This document shows, piece by piece, positions 49,273 to 60,849 of a stretch of DNA of 64,000 nt. Each line of letters opens with the position of its first letter. Position 1 is the stretch's first letter. The DNA comes from Rhytidiadelphus loreus (Eukaryota > Streptophyta > Bryopsida > Hypnales > Hylocomiaceae). Below the pieces are notes generated by a model. The model did not search any database. It saw only the letters and a list, made by a program, of their open reading frames with translations, and was not told the DNA's origin. The stretch covers positions 8,685,501 through 8,749,500 of the forward strand of contig OX344762.1 in the NCBI GenBank assembly GCA_947034895.1, read 5' to 3'. The position numbers and the translations under genes are program-made.

Positions 49273-49552
49273 TTATATGGGATTCAATCTTTCGTGAGGG
49301 CCGTTTTAGGCTGGTTCCCATTGTTGGGAATTAGCTTGTGTTGTCTGGAAAAAATTAATAGATTTTTTTTAAGAAAATTTTAAATTTGAATTTAAAAAAT
49401 AATAATTTTAAAATTTTAAAATTAATTAATTTTTTAAATATTTACTAATGTAGTCGTCTCTCAACCACATCAACATCCTGCGTGGCGGAGTTTCCAGCGT
49501 TTGAGAACGTAGGGGAACTCGCAATCCTCTACTATAGTAAAATCCCATCTAA
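49273..49552. mobile_element. TTAGATGGG-family MITE, copy 3
   Basis: Begins TTATATGGGATTC and ends TAAAATCCCATCTAA. It carries the GGGCCGTTTTAGGCTGGTTCCC box after the left end, a long A/T centre, and a GC-rich block before the right end. Confidence 0.7.
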
Positions 49553-49890
49553 TGACACTCTTCCATGTTGTACCTAAAGGAATTTGGATTCTTCTTCACA
49601 CTCCATATTAGCATGATACAATGTCAAAAGACACGTTGGATTGTGGTTAATGGCTATGCATTGGCTCCACATGATTTGAAAATTGATCGCTAGTTTTACA
49701 TGCTTGCAGAATAGGCCACTCAATACTCGTACTAAGCATATAAGACAAATATCGATTGAAGATGCCTTAAGGACAATGTTTATTTTCACTTTTTACCTTT
49801 TACTCATGACACCATTATCATTTGGTTTAAGACAAACTAAATCAAAGAATTCAAATGAGCATGTATTTTAGAAAATTTTCATGCCTTTAA

Positions 49891-51330
49891 TCCCTAGAGG
49901 CCCAAGGCTATTTTTTTGGGAAAAAACACTCAAGACAACCCCAACAAATGTGTTCATCAAAAATTTCAACAAACTTTTAAAAGAAAAAATCCAATAGTAG
50001 GATTTTGTATTAGACTTGAAGGAAAAGAAATGTTAAGAATTATGTGACATTTGACCATAGGAATTGAAATATATAAGCATTTGTAGGGAATTTTTTTCCA
50101 CCATGCTTGACAATTTCAGATGCCTTTGACTATTGCTTGTGGAAAAAAAAATTCACTATGTATTTTGAATCAAAAAAATCCATCATACTCAACACAATGT
50201 TATTCATGTCTTAAAAAAAATTTAAGCCAAAAATAAAAATGGAACACATCCAAAAAAATTGTGCAATGCAACAATGTCCAAAAGTTCTTAATGCACAACA
50301 TAAGTTTTTGAGCACATTTGCCACCACATAATTTTGAAACTTGGAAATTCAAACAGTGGATTGAAAAGATATATTAATGCTTTACAAGGTCAAAAAAAAC
50401 ATTGGAAAAAAACTTAACTTCAACCTCTTATAGAATTCAAAAGGCTAAGGCTTTGGGTAAATAGATTCACCTTCATTCCTAGTCTAATCTTAGCTTGTTT
50501 CTTCCATTGGGAACTCTTGGCTTGACCTCCTTCATTCACCCTCCTTCAAGGCATCCACATGATGGACACACAAAGAAGGGCACCAAGTGACGTATGCTAT
50601 GTGAAGTAATTTCATTGCTTGAAAGTTAAAGTATAAAAAACTTCAATTTGAATCCATTGAGACACCTCATATAGCTTTAGAAATAGTTTTAAATAGTTTT
50701 GAGTCTAAAGTGGATAGAGAAGCATCTTATATACATGCGGGGTGGTAGGAGGTAGAACAATCCATGTCGGCTCTAAATCTCAAATGGATTTTTGGAGATG
50801 AAACTCATCTTCATTTTCCAACTTATCTTACTCAAAGTTTTTTGAAATTTTTTATTCTATTAAGCGTAAATGAGATTTGAAATTCTCCTTCAAACACAAT
50901 TCCTAAGTTTTGACAATGGGCACTTTGTAGATTTATTTTTTGGATCCTAAATTTTTTGCCATGGCACCATGGCATGAAATCCCAGGGCCTTTGACATGCT
51001 AGGGGGGTGGCTAATGGTTCTAGTCCTTTACTCATTGCCCTCCCCAATCTTCATCATTTTGATCAACATAGGCCATAGTGTGTGCATTTGCCCTTGGCCT
51101 CAATCAACGAGATTTTGGCAAGCCAGCTTGTCCCTTGAGTTGAAATTTGCTTGAAAAGGCATATAACTTCTTCATTCAGCATTGAATTGAAATAAAAATT
51201 ACATATCTACGAATCTTTTGTAGAACTATCCATCCACAAAAAGTTTCAAAAAATTCAAATAAAATTTCAACTCATAGGAACCCATCTGAACTCCAAATTG
51301 CCCCTCAAGAGGACAATAGGCCTTTAGGAG
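49891..51330. mobile_element. Non-autonomous piggyBac-type element, copy 4 (1,440 bp)
   Basis: TTAA at 49887-49890 and 51331-51334. Ends are TCCCTAGAGGCCCAAGG and, on the minus strand, CTCCTAAAGGCC. The right subterminal block CCTCAAGAGGACAAT matches the CCCCAAGGGGACAAT palindrome of copy 2. It is about 500 bases longer than the 924-base copies, implying internal insertion. The terminal C has changed at both ends, so it is older. Confidence 0.75.
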
Positions 51331-51334
51331 TTAA

Positions 51335-52605
51335 TTTAGATCATTTAGTGTAGAATGTAGGCATTTTGCTTAGGGTATCCTCTGCTTGACCTTTATGAAG
51401 ATGCAACAATGACAAGATGGGGGTAGGTCCTAAGTTCACAACAAAACCCTACCGTGTGAGCATTTTATCTCTACCCTTGAGATTGAATGAATATAAGCAG
51501 ATTCTTTGTATTTTCAATGTTGACCTTCTTAATGCAAATGTTTAAACATCGTCCACTATGCCTTTCAAGCAATGGACAAGTATTTCTTACTAACTAGCCT
51601 AATTGTCTCAAATCTCAAAGAAATTGGGTTTCAAGTATAGAAGTGAGCAATTTCAATGGGGTTTGGTCAATCTAAAGCCAAAACTTTGAACTTAAAAAAT
51701 AAAATTTCCAGAAAAAAATTTTAAGCACCCCTAAAATGTAGAATATGTTTTTCACATTCTTTAATGGCAATTTTTTTTAAAATTAAACAATCCTAGCAAA
51801 AGTTATGGATGGAAGAAGTTTTACCTTTTAATTTGTTCTATCAAACTTCATTTGATCATCAATTCCTATTGACCTTTTGATCCGAATTCACTTTCACTTT
51901 TTGGATTTAGTTTAAAGTTAATTCTAGTGTCTACGGTTGTAATTTCAGTTGATTAGGGTGGATTACTATGACTTTCATCCAAGTCTAAAATTGTTTAAGT
52001 TCAAACTACATCCTATTCTATTTTCTTTAATGTCACTCTATTTTCTAAGTGTAGTATGGTTCCAGAAACCTTTAGAGATTGTCTACACTAATCTGAATCT
52101 AGATTTATGGTTTAAAATGTTTCTAAAGGTCTTGACTTTAACTTCTAATTCCTACATTGCATTTGGATTTTTAAAAACAAAACAAAATAAAGGGAAATGC
52201 CGGCTAGTTTAGACACATATCTTAGAGTTGAACTCCAACATGGTCTTGTCCTCCATAACTTGAATCCCAATTGCTTCAAGTAGGCCTTTGCTTCATGGAT
52301 CTTGGTGATTTGGTTTTGAACACCTTTTTCTTGCTCAATGCTTAATTACGGAAGCCTTTATAAGACAAGGGTTTTCTCAACTCACATTCCAATCCTCCTT
52401 CTCCTATTCTTTTGTATTGTTAATTTTTATTTCCTCCCTTCTATTTTCTTTTTTTTGTCTCTCCTCTAATCTTTTATGTTGGAATATCAACACATTTGAC
52501 AAAACTACACTTATTTGTTTATTAATTGACTAAAAGGACTAATGTCCCAAATGTCAACAACTTCTTCTATAAGTTTCCTAATGGCTCTTCAAAGTCAATG
52601 ATCCA
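51335..52605. other. Unassigned intergenic DNA
   Basis: AT-rich, no gene or structured repeat recognised. Confidence 0.5.
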
Positions 52606-52900
52606 TTAGAGGAGATTTTAGGTTGCGGGAGGGTTTGTGAGTTTCCAACCTGTTCCCAACGCGGGAATTGCGTTGCAATAGCTCTCCCGTAGCGCAGTAA
52701 CGTGGTGTGGAGACTGCCACATCACTTTTTGAAAAAAAATAATTAATTTTAATTTTTTTTCAATTTCTTTTTGCATTTTGAGAAGTAATTATTTTTTTTT
52801 AAAAGGTGACGTGGCAGCACTCGCGTTAGTAGGGACTGTTGGAAACTAGGTGCCGGGAGGTGCTTGAAACGGTCGTCCAAAACCCCAGAATTTCCTCTAA
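52606..52900. mobile_element. TTAGATGGG-family MITE, copy 4
   Basis: Begins TTAGAGGAGATTTTAGG and ends GAATTTCCTCTAA. Read on the minus strand its right part (GACCGTTTCAAGC) aligns with the GGCCGTTTTAGGC box of copy 3, so it is inverted relative to copy 3. Confidence 0.7.
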
Positions 52901-54214
52901 TGCTCCATTATTTGTACCTTTTCCACTTCTTTTTCTTTCTTTGTTCCTTGACTCAAAAGTCAACCAATGCTTGAAATTCAATGCTAATCTATAATTTGTC
53001 AATCCTAAATTTTATCCATCACATCACATTTTCTTTGGCTTCTACTTAACTCAACTTGAATATAATTGGAAATCAAAGTTTCTCCTCTTACATTGGCCTC
53101 AACTTTCTCCTCTTTGCCCTAGGCTCACAACTCTTTGGCTTTTTCTTCTATGGTTGGGCTCTATTAGCCACCTTAGGTTTCCCGCCCCCTTACTAGACCA
53201 CCTTAGCTTTCCTGACCTCTTTGTCCACCTTGGTTACCCTAACTTTGCAAACCACTTTGATTGTCATTTGGTTAGACTAGATTCTAGCTACTGGATTGTT
53301 TTTTCATACTAGGGAGTTGGGCTCTTATTGTTGATTTTTTAATACTAGGGAGTTGGATTTCTAAATACTGAGAGCTAACAAGAAAGAAAAACGATTACTC
53401 GGTTTTGGCTTGAATAGAAAAAGATACAAGGGCTACGGCTCCTAGATTATGTGTTATATTGGATCATGCTAAATTGTATATCTACATCTACGAGAGATTT
53501 AAGATTTAAAGCTTCATTGTGGACAAGGTGCATGGGGATGAAGACTACCATGAATTGGTTGCTCTAGCACTATGAGGAAGGGTACATGGTCAAAGCTTTG
53601 TTGCATGACGTTTTTCCTTGAAAATTTAGGAGGAAAAAATAACCAAGGAGACTTTAAGAAACACAAAAGTAACAAGTCCAACCTCAAATGTCAACATCTG
53701 GTTACAAAAAAAATGGCTTTTCAATACTTCTTTGATTGAATCAGAGTAGATTCTATCTCCCTTTAAAAAGTCAAACTCATTGTTCTACGAATACAGTAGC
53801 ATTGTCGTAATATGACAAAGAAAATGTTTATGATCCTAATCCATACATTCAAATTTAAACAACCTTAATGTTTAAAGGCAATATTCAACATGTGTGAGCC
53901 TCAAATTTGTCACTTGGGACTCATAGTTTTTTTATAGATTATTGTGGTTTAAGGCATAAAATTATACAAAAAGTTCAAAAAAGAGTGTAGAACCAAAATA
54001 GGTATGTTACATACCAGTATAGCCTTTGGTCATAAATAGTCTTTTACCCTTAGAATCCCCCCAAAATCCACTTGTATATAGGTTAGAACCATAATGTAGT
54101 GGGAACTAACAAGCTTGTAGGGAACTTATTCGAAATAGCCTAAACTCTAGTGTATGTGACTAGGCCTGGCTAAATTGTTCCCAAGAGAGATAGGGAGGTC
54201 CCTATGTAAATATC
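52901..54214. other. Unassigned intergenic DNA
   Basis: No gene recognised. A short duplication of ACTAGGGAGTTGG lies near 53308-53353. Confidence 0.5.
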
Positions 54215-54930
54215 CAAAGATACGTTCTAGTTTCCCCATTCCATCGACGAAATATTAGAAACTTCAATTGTTAGTATGCAGATGTCACTTTCCCAAGACA
54301 TGCCACACGGAGGAATCCACGGCCACTGGATGGTGCTCTCGGATCAGGAACATGTCAGGGAGTCCACAACGAAATCAATTCGCCAAGATTTTGTCACGTG
54401 TGAAAGAATACCCTGGCTGCTGGTAATCCAAGAGAAGTCGGTTCTTACCTCTCTACTGATTGTGCGCAAGATTGACTCAAGACTTGGCATGTGATTTGGA
54501 AAATTCCATGAGAGGCTCTCCCAAAAGTCTCGGTTTTTCTGATCTCCAGAGGATCTTTTTCCAAGCGGTCAACTGCTAAAAGTTACAAAGGAAAATTCAT
54601 GTAAACTACCCAGGCTACGGTAAAATCTCACTAAGAATTAAATTAGCTTTTTTTATGTTAATAATGCACCTTGACAAATTTCGCAGTATTCCAATAGCGG
54701 GAGGTAGCCAAATCACCAACATTCCCCCAATTATTAATTACGACAGGATTTCCGTAGAGTTGACCGGCGTTCTGGAAGCGCACGAAGTCGGAATGAAGTC
54801 ATCAAGGGGTCTTTTCTTACTCCCTCGGACCCTCCCGACAACCCTAATTAGTTGCCCAAGTCAGAAAAGGTAACCTCCAAAAGTTAGATTTTTACCCTTT
54901 TACTGATTATAGTTGTCGCCAACGTCCAGG
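54215..54930 (+). repeat. Long repeat L, left copy (inverted partner at 63290-64000)
   Basis: Aligns with the reverse complement of 63290-64000 over its whole length: TTCTAGTTTCCC, GGAGGAATCCA, GGAACATGTCAGG, AGACTTGGCA, TCTCGGTTTTT, CTGATCT, AGGATCTTTTTCC, ACAACCCTA and AAAAGTTAG. No terminal repeat or coding domain identified. It could be an LTR, a large terminal inverted repeat, or a dispersed repeat. Confidence 0.75.
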
Positions 54931-55198
54931 AAATATTCTGAAAATTTAGGACAAAAGTTGTCTAGTGAAGAGTTTGTCCGGCCAAGCTTTGATTTTATTC
55001 AGTTTTTGCTTCTTTCCATCTAATCATAGTGGCTATTTTCCTTTGCTAGTGAATTTGAACCGGCTAATTTTCCTCTTATGTGACATATGAATCAACTGAA
55101 TTTCCTTTCACAATTAATTTGAATCGGCTAGTATCCAAAATTTATTCTCTACATAAAATTATAGATGTATATTCAATCTTATCAAAAATGAAATGTCT

Positions 55199-55270
55199 TT
55201 GGTAGGAGTTGAACCTGGAAACTCCTCAACCAATTTAGGACCAAAAACTTAGCCTTACTAAAATACAAAA
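55199..55270 (-). repeat. Possible tRNA-derived SINE fragment
   Basis: On the minus strand, CCAGGTTCAACTCCTACC has a box-B-like core (GGTTCAACTCC), preceded by TTGGTCCTAAATTGGTTGAGG, a weak box-A-like stretch. No full cloverleaf can be drawn. Confidence 0.3.
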
Positions 55271-55359
55271 CTCACATTCTTGAGAGAAATGGGGCTTTGT
55301 ATTTTTGAAGGGCTTCTATCTACTACATGCATAACAATAATCAAAATTGAAAATCACCA

Positions 55360-57549
55360 ACATCAATGTTACCTTGTGGTGTCTCACCTTCACCTACACC
55401 AACAAGATACAATTCTGGTCTTGAATACAAATGCCTAAATTGTTATGAATTTTTCCACAAAACAATGGCCTCAAGTAAAATTGCATTAGCACTATCACTA
55501 TCCGGACCCTCTAAAGCAACACGCATGACACTTTCAAGATGTTTAGTTTTCAAATGGTTTCTTACCTTAAACTTGATAGAATTTTGGACAGAAAATCCCC
55601 TTTCACATGAGACAGTACTAATAAGAAGGTTAGGATACTTAAGCTGTAGTGAAGGGCTCCAAGAAATATGACTCTATAAGTCACCAAAAACCTTGTCCAA
55701 CCATTCAATGGTTGTTTAAAGTTTGAAAGCAAAAAACTCCCTTTTTGCCACTAAGGGGTTAATTAGAGCTTCAAATTTCTTCCCATGAAGCTCTAAATCC
55801 TACCCATAATGACCAAATAATACATCCAACTCCAAAAAACCCCAACTAGCCAAACCTACTTATCTAGCAGGCATGTTAGAAGGATTCAAAATTTTAAAAG
55901 CACCTATGATTCCATTGTCTACAAAACGACTCTCCAAAGCAATACAAACATTTTGAGCCTAAGATTTTTGAAAGGCAATGGCAAATTCTAAATTTGCCCC
56001 TGTTCTATCCATGCTCATTTCTACATCATGATACATAGAATCATGAATTTCAGATTGCAATCTTCTCATGTAACCTCCAGGTGGACCAAAATAAGGAAGA
56101 ATGTGATAACCAGTACTCTCATTAAAAGTGGCAGCATTCAAATCAGTAGAATCATCTACAAATAACATTTGAATTTGTGCAATTTTAGTTTTAATGAGAG
56201 ACCCAATACAAGAGACATCAACAAATTTGTGTTGGAAAATTTTACTAAGAAGAGACAAACTATGCAAAATATCAGCCAAAAAGTGTAAAATATAAATAAT
56301 ATTGAAAGACCTTAATTTATTGAACAAGATGGGACTAGTGCCATCATCTTTTGATGTTGGTGTGTCACAAAAATATACCAAAACACTCTCCAAACTATCA
56401 CAAAGAGTTGAAATGGCTTGCCACCTAGACAAACATCTGATTTTATGAAATCTTTTAAGAGTATTTTGAGAGTCAAATAATTCTTTTTGTAAAGTTTGCA
56501 AGGAGGACTTTCTCTTTGCAGACTTCTTAAAATGTGCAACTATTGAATTAATAAGGTTATCTATTTCATTAGACAACAAAAAACAACCAATTCCCTTAGC
56601 TGCCTCTAAAGAGGCCAAATTCGTTCTATAAGCTACGCAGTGCACTGCAACTAGATGAGGATTTACGTTGTTTTTAAGTTGTATTGCAACTCCGGATTTG
56701 GATCCCATCATCACAAATGCTCCATCTGATCCAAAGCCTAGAAATTTGTTGAAATCCAATCCCCAATCCTTCAAAGTGGATATTAGAATATCATAAATGA
56801 AAATAGCATTTTTTTTCCACATACACATTCTATCAGCCCTAAAAACACACATGCAAGCATTTCCCCTTCTATAAAAGTGGCAAAAACAACCATATGACCT
56901 ATGACAGATATATCAATTGATTCATCTATCATAATACCAAAGTATTTAGAGTCTTTACTTCTATCAATGATTTTTTTTGAATCACACTTGATATTAAAAA
57001 AATAAGGTCAGTGCATGATTTTTCATTATGGTACAACTCTTTAGTGATGCATGCATTTAAAGACACAAGTAATTTACACAAACTAGGAAACTTACAAAAA
57101 GACAATGTTTCTTTACCAATGAAGTAAGCTACCTTGAAAAGAGCAAGGATGGCATCATCACATGTTTTATTACACTCCATGATGGCCTTTTCCATAATTT
57201 TTTGACCAGATTGGATGGCCCAAGTTAATCTCCTATGTTCATCAGACCTAGCATGATCTTGAAAAGCTGAGACTTTTATATTTATTGAGCCTTGTTTTGC
57301 AAAAAGAAATTTTCCACACTTTTCTTTACATGTCTTACAAAAAACCTTACCTAGTGTAGTATCAAATTCAATCCAATCAAATTGTGTATACCATGCATCT
57401 TTCCATAATTTTGATGCTAATTCAATAGAATTTAAAGTTTTATTGTTGTTAGATGAAGTAGTAGATTGTGATGCTTCAACTAAGGTCAAATCATTTTCCT
57501 TTTGGTCGGACAACAACATATTTCTGATGGTCCTTTGATGCTTAGCCAT
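55360..57549 (-). pseudogene. hAT transposase pseudogene (ZNF862-like type)
   Basis: Cut-and-paste transposase of the hAT superfamily, decayed. The first 206 residues, from ATG at 57549, contain the zinc-finger-like CKTCKEKC..H..H region, as in TTF-type fingers of this subgroup. Frame is lost at an A8 run (56968-56975 area), continues in another frame with DSKYFGIMIDES, then shifts again at a second A8 run near 56810. The third segment (56852-55959) has FGSDGAFVMMGSKSGVA. In-frame stops follow after AFQKS, after NMPAR and after FGHYG. The C-terminal hAT dimerisation motif, STVSCERGFSVQNSIK, is still readable at about 55560-55630, then RNHLK..LMR-like VMRVALEGP. Terminal inverted repeats were not found. 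Confidence 0.88.
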
Positions 57550-58754
57550 GATGAGATTATAAATTGTTTTGAAACCCTTTAAAAATATTCAGCAAAGAAA
57601 AAAAATTAAAAAAACCACAATAAAGAAAATAAATATTGAACCCTAAAGCCAAAAATTTCAACAATAATGCAAAAAAGAGTGAAGGAAAGGAGCAAATCCT
57701 TGGAAGTCACTCCACAACAAGTATGAAGGGAAGGAGAATATTTCTTAAGACTCACAAAAGTCGCTCTACAACCAGTATGAAGGAAGGAAAAAATCGTTGA
57801 AGGAAATCCCAAAATTCACCTTAAGAAATCACCACTTAGTCACTCACTAATGAACTTTCTGCAAAATTCAGCAATACACATCACACATCGTCAAAATCTG
57901 TCTTTGTCACTCACATTGATGAAATAACATTTTTATCAACATTTTTCTTCCAACATGATAACTTGCAAATCTCTACATCATTAACTTAACTTCTATGTCT
58001 ACAAATTAAAACACAACTTCTCAAATCAAACCCTCAAGGCACCCTGCAATTGACACATATATTCTCCACCACTTAGTTGAAGAGCAGTTTTTGTTCCCAA
58101 GGCCCTGGTAAGCATTTCCTAATTTTTTATTGTGCAAATTCTACTAAATAAAAAAAAACCTTGCATCAGAATGGAATGTATAACAATGAAGCAAATCAAA
58201 CAAATGTTTTGTATAAAATCATAAGGTGAGCAATTGTTGGTTGAGTGACTTTTCATGAGTCTATTCATATATTTTATCTTAAAGGCAATCATTGTTCAAA
58301 ATCTTTAAGACTTTGTGAGGAATAAGATCACAAGAAGAATTTTTTTATTAGTTATAGGGTCATGCAAAACAATCTTTTCTTACTGGAACATACTTTTGTC
58401 CCTTCAGTTTTCAAAATGACAAGTTAAAGGATTGAGAGAATTTGAAAGTTGGTCAAAGCAAGTTTATGATCCGAATAGCTTTCAGTGAACTTACCTTTTA
58501 TTGAGAGGATCTTTTTGTGACTAATCTCGATATGCAAGAACTTGGCACCTTTCGATCAATAACTGAGCAACAATTTTGGAGGTGGATCACAAACAACTTG
58601 TCTTTAACACGTTGTCGAGTAGAGAGGAGCGCGCTTAGGGAACACATGGGGTGTTTGGCTGCAGGTTGTGAGTGTAGATGAAAGGCAAGTAACAAAAATT
58701 GAATCTTCACTTAATCTTCTCACTAGTAGAAAATTCAGCGTCCAACTTCACAAA
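57550..58754. other. Upstream flank of the hAT pseudogene
   Basis: AT-rich. A partial direct repeat (CAACAAGTATGAAGG and CAACCAGTATGAAGG near 57715 and 57770) is present. No hAT end identified. Confidence 0.45.
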
Positions 58755-58930
58755 AAAGTGTTGATTCGGACAAAATAGTTTGTGTTGATTTGGACCTGCT
58801 GATTTGGACAAAAATCAACAAGTTTTTGTTGATTTGGACAAAATTCTAGCTAAAACTTGTTGATTTGGACAAAAATTCCAACTACAACTTGTTGATTTGG
58901 ACATAATTTTCAACAAAAATTTGTTGATTT
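58755..58930 (+). repeat. Tandem GTTGATTTGGAC array
   Basis: GTTGATTTGGACA or close variants recur about seven times at irregular spacing of roughly 20-35 bases, separated by AAAATT..AACTTGT spacers. It follows CACTAGTAGAAAATT at 58727, which resembles a MITE tip. Confidence 0.75.
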
Positions 58931-59011
58931 TTTTTCAATTTTTCAATTTTGAAAATAAATAAATTAAAACTGCCATGCAAGCAGCGCCTAGGTGGCACCC
59001 CACATGGGCAG

Positions 59012-59074
59012 GGTGCAATGGGGTTTGAACCTTGCACCCCTTGGCTAGGGGTGCAAGGTCTTATTCATTGCACC
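59012..59074 (-). ncRNA. tRNA-like hairpin, probably a SINE or pseudo-tRNA
   Basis: On the minus strand a perfect 9-base outer stem (GGTGCAATG with CATTGCACC) encloses a perfect 10-base hairpin (CTTGCACCCC, 7-base loop TAGCCAA, GGGGTGCAAG), followed by GGTTCAAACCCC, a close match to RNA polymerase III box B. A D-arm is absent. The layout mimics acceptor, anticodon and T arms, but the stem lengths are wrong for a working tRNA. Confidence 0.45.
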
Positions 59075-59213
59075 ATGTGAAAAATTACATGACTACAATG
59101 GGAAAAAAAAGTTATTTATTTCGGTTTTCAAATTTTGGTCATTTTTGGTTCAATTCAGCAGACTTTGGAGGCTAATTTATCATAGTATAGTACCTTTTTT
59201 CAAAAAACTTCAA

Positions 59214-59446
59214 ACTAGTAAAATTTGGAAGATCAAGTAAACTTTCATATCCAAAAATCCGTTTGTGATTTTGAATTTTCAGTAAAAAGTTATGGGCAAA
59301 ATTCAGAGAGGGTTTGGAATGAAATTATTTTTTGATATTTACAAATACTCTCTCTGAATTTTGCCCATAACTTTTTATTGAAGACTCAAAATCACAAACG
59401 GATTTTTGGAGATGAAAGTTTACTTGATCTTTCAACTTTTACTAAG
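59214..59446. repeat. Foldback with two 100-base arms
   Basis: Arms 59214-59313 and 59347-59446 are complementary at roughly nine of ten positions, around a 33-base loop. The core TTATGGGCAAAATTCAGAGAG is shared exactly. No terminal features outside the arms are clear. A transcript would form a long hairpin. Confidence 0.85.
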
Positions 59447-60232
59447 GTAGTTGTCTGTAATTCCGACCCGCAACTTCAAAGTGTCCCTGTAGGAGGCTCT
59501 AAAATAAATAGTACGCATTTCAAAAGTGGGTATGTACATAATAGTAAATTGTCAGGCAACATTGTCAGAGCGGTTTCAAACACATTTGATGATTGTTTTC
59601 AATTTGTACAATATTGCTTTTAGATTTGTTGCATATTGGACTACACTCTGTGAAAGGGTTTTGGAAGAGGTAGGATGCAACCATCATCAAGTATATGTAC
59701 ATGTGTCCATTTAATTAATTTTTTTATAAAAAATGGAGGCTTTTGAAACATGCAGAACTATCTCAATTATAATGATGTACAAGAAGGGACTGACAATGGT
59801 AAATGAAGTGCACTTTAATAACTGACGGCTAGAACATATTATGGAACTGCAAAATCGAATTTAAGAACATTAAGAGACTCCATTTGAACTAAAGAATCTC
59901 CAGGCGCCCAAATTATTGTTAGGAATTGAAGTCTACAATCATGCACATGTAGTTTACTTCAACCTCAACAATTTGATACAGAAATCTGCAAGTTAGTTTT
60001 CACTTCAAAGAAGTCCTTTGTCATTTCAGTATCACAGCTTACAACAGTAGAATTGCAAAAGCGTCCATCAATTCTGTAACATTGCAACAGGTACATTTTC
60101 AGAATCTAATGCTTGGATTGAAAATGACTAGCACAACCATTTGAATTAGAAGTTCTTAAGATGTGAAGAAGTCAAGATATGAAGGTTTAGGGTCCATGAG
60201 AGAGTCTCTAATTGTTTGGTAGACTTGTGCAG
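59447..60232. other. Unassigned intergenic DNA
   Basis: No gene recognised. Ends at a TTGTGCAG splice-acceptor-like site preceding the candidate exon at 60233. Confidence 0.45.
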
Positions 60233-60241
60233 GATTTGGTC

Positions 60242-60571
60242 ATGGAGAACTCCAACTCTGACATTTGCTCCGAGGAAGAGTCTGTCGATGGTGAGAACAA
60301 CAGCAACAGTGACTACCACAGACCTCGCAGTTGGGGGTCCAGTCAAAGTGAATTCTATGAATCGGATTACATCACTGTCAAACAAGAGAGCGAGGATGAC
60401 GACGACATTCCCGACGGCTTCGATTGGTCATTGCAAGGAATTGACAACCAACATGAGGGCATAAAGCAAGTAAAGCAAAATGAAGCTGATGAGTTTTTGA
60501 AGAACTCTTTGTGGGCGCTTACTTACCCACCCTTGGTAATTAATCGGACACAACCAGGTTCTAGGGGTTAA
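60242..60571 (+). CDS. Acidic ORF, candidate first coding exon of an unknown gene
   Basis: ATG at 60242 follows a GTGCAG acceptor-like site ending at 60232, so a leader intron is plausible. The predicted chain is rich in Ser, Asp and Glu (EEESVDGENNSNSD, ESEDDDDIPDGFDWS) and open to TAA at 60569-60571. A GTAATT donor-like site at about 60535, after LTYPPL, might end the exon earlier. No known domain recognised, and no downstream exon found in the window. Possibilities: N-terminus of a transposon protein or an orphan host exon. Confidence 0.35.
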   Translation: MENSNSDICSEEESVDGENNSNSDYHRPRSWGSSQSEFYESDYITVKQESEDDDDIPDGFDWSLQGIDNQHEGIKQVKQNEADEFLKNSLWALTYPPLVINRTQPGSRG

Positions 60572-60849
60572 CTAAATTCTAACCTAACGGGTGACTAAGC
60601 GTAGGTCCATTGTACCTTCCAAGCAATGGATCTTCTTTACTAAGTTCCTAGTTTCCGCAGGTGACAATGGAGTTGCCCCCAATTGGCGAGGGAATAGTTC
60701 GGGCTAACCATCCCCTAACGGCAACCTATGCGAACTACCACCGAATCTATCCTAATCTATGGGAATCTGAGGCTAATTGACCTTTCCTAAGACTGAGGAG
60801 GGATTACCTAAGTCCCTTCCATGGTTTCCTAAGTTGATTGGTTTTTTTT

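Noticed and set aside
55751..55764. CTAAGGGGTTAA, which looks like a piggyBac right end with TTAA
   Set aside because: It falls inside the hAT pseudogene coding sequence (ALINPLVAKRE on the minus strand) and has no partner end.
50984..58110. CAGGGCCTTTG and CAAGGCCCTG as the two ends of a hAT element
   Set aside because: No 8-base target duplication, and the left site lies inside another, well-bounded TTAA element.
60562..60574. TAGGGGTTAA as a transposon end
   Set aside because: No left end with CCCCTA after TTAA at a suitable distance; it coincides with the stop of the acidic ORF.
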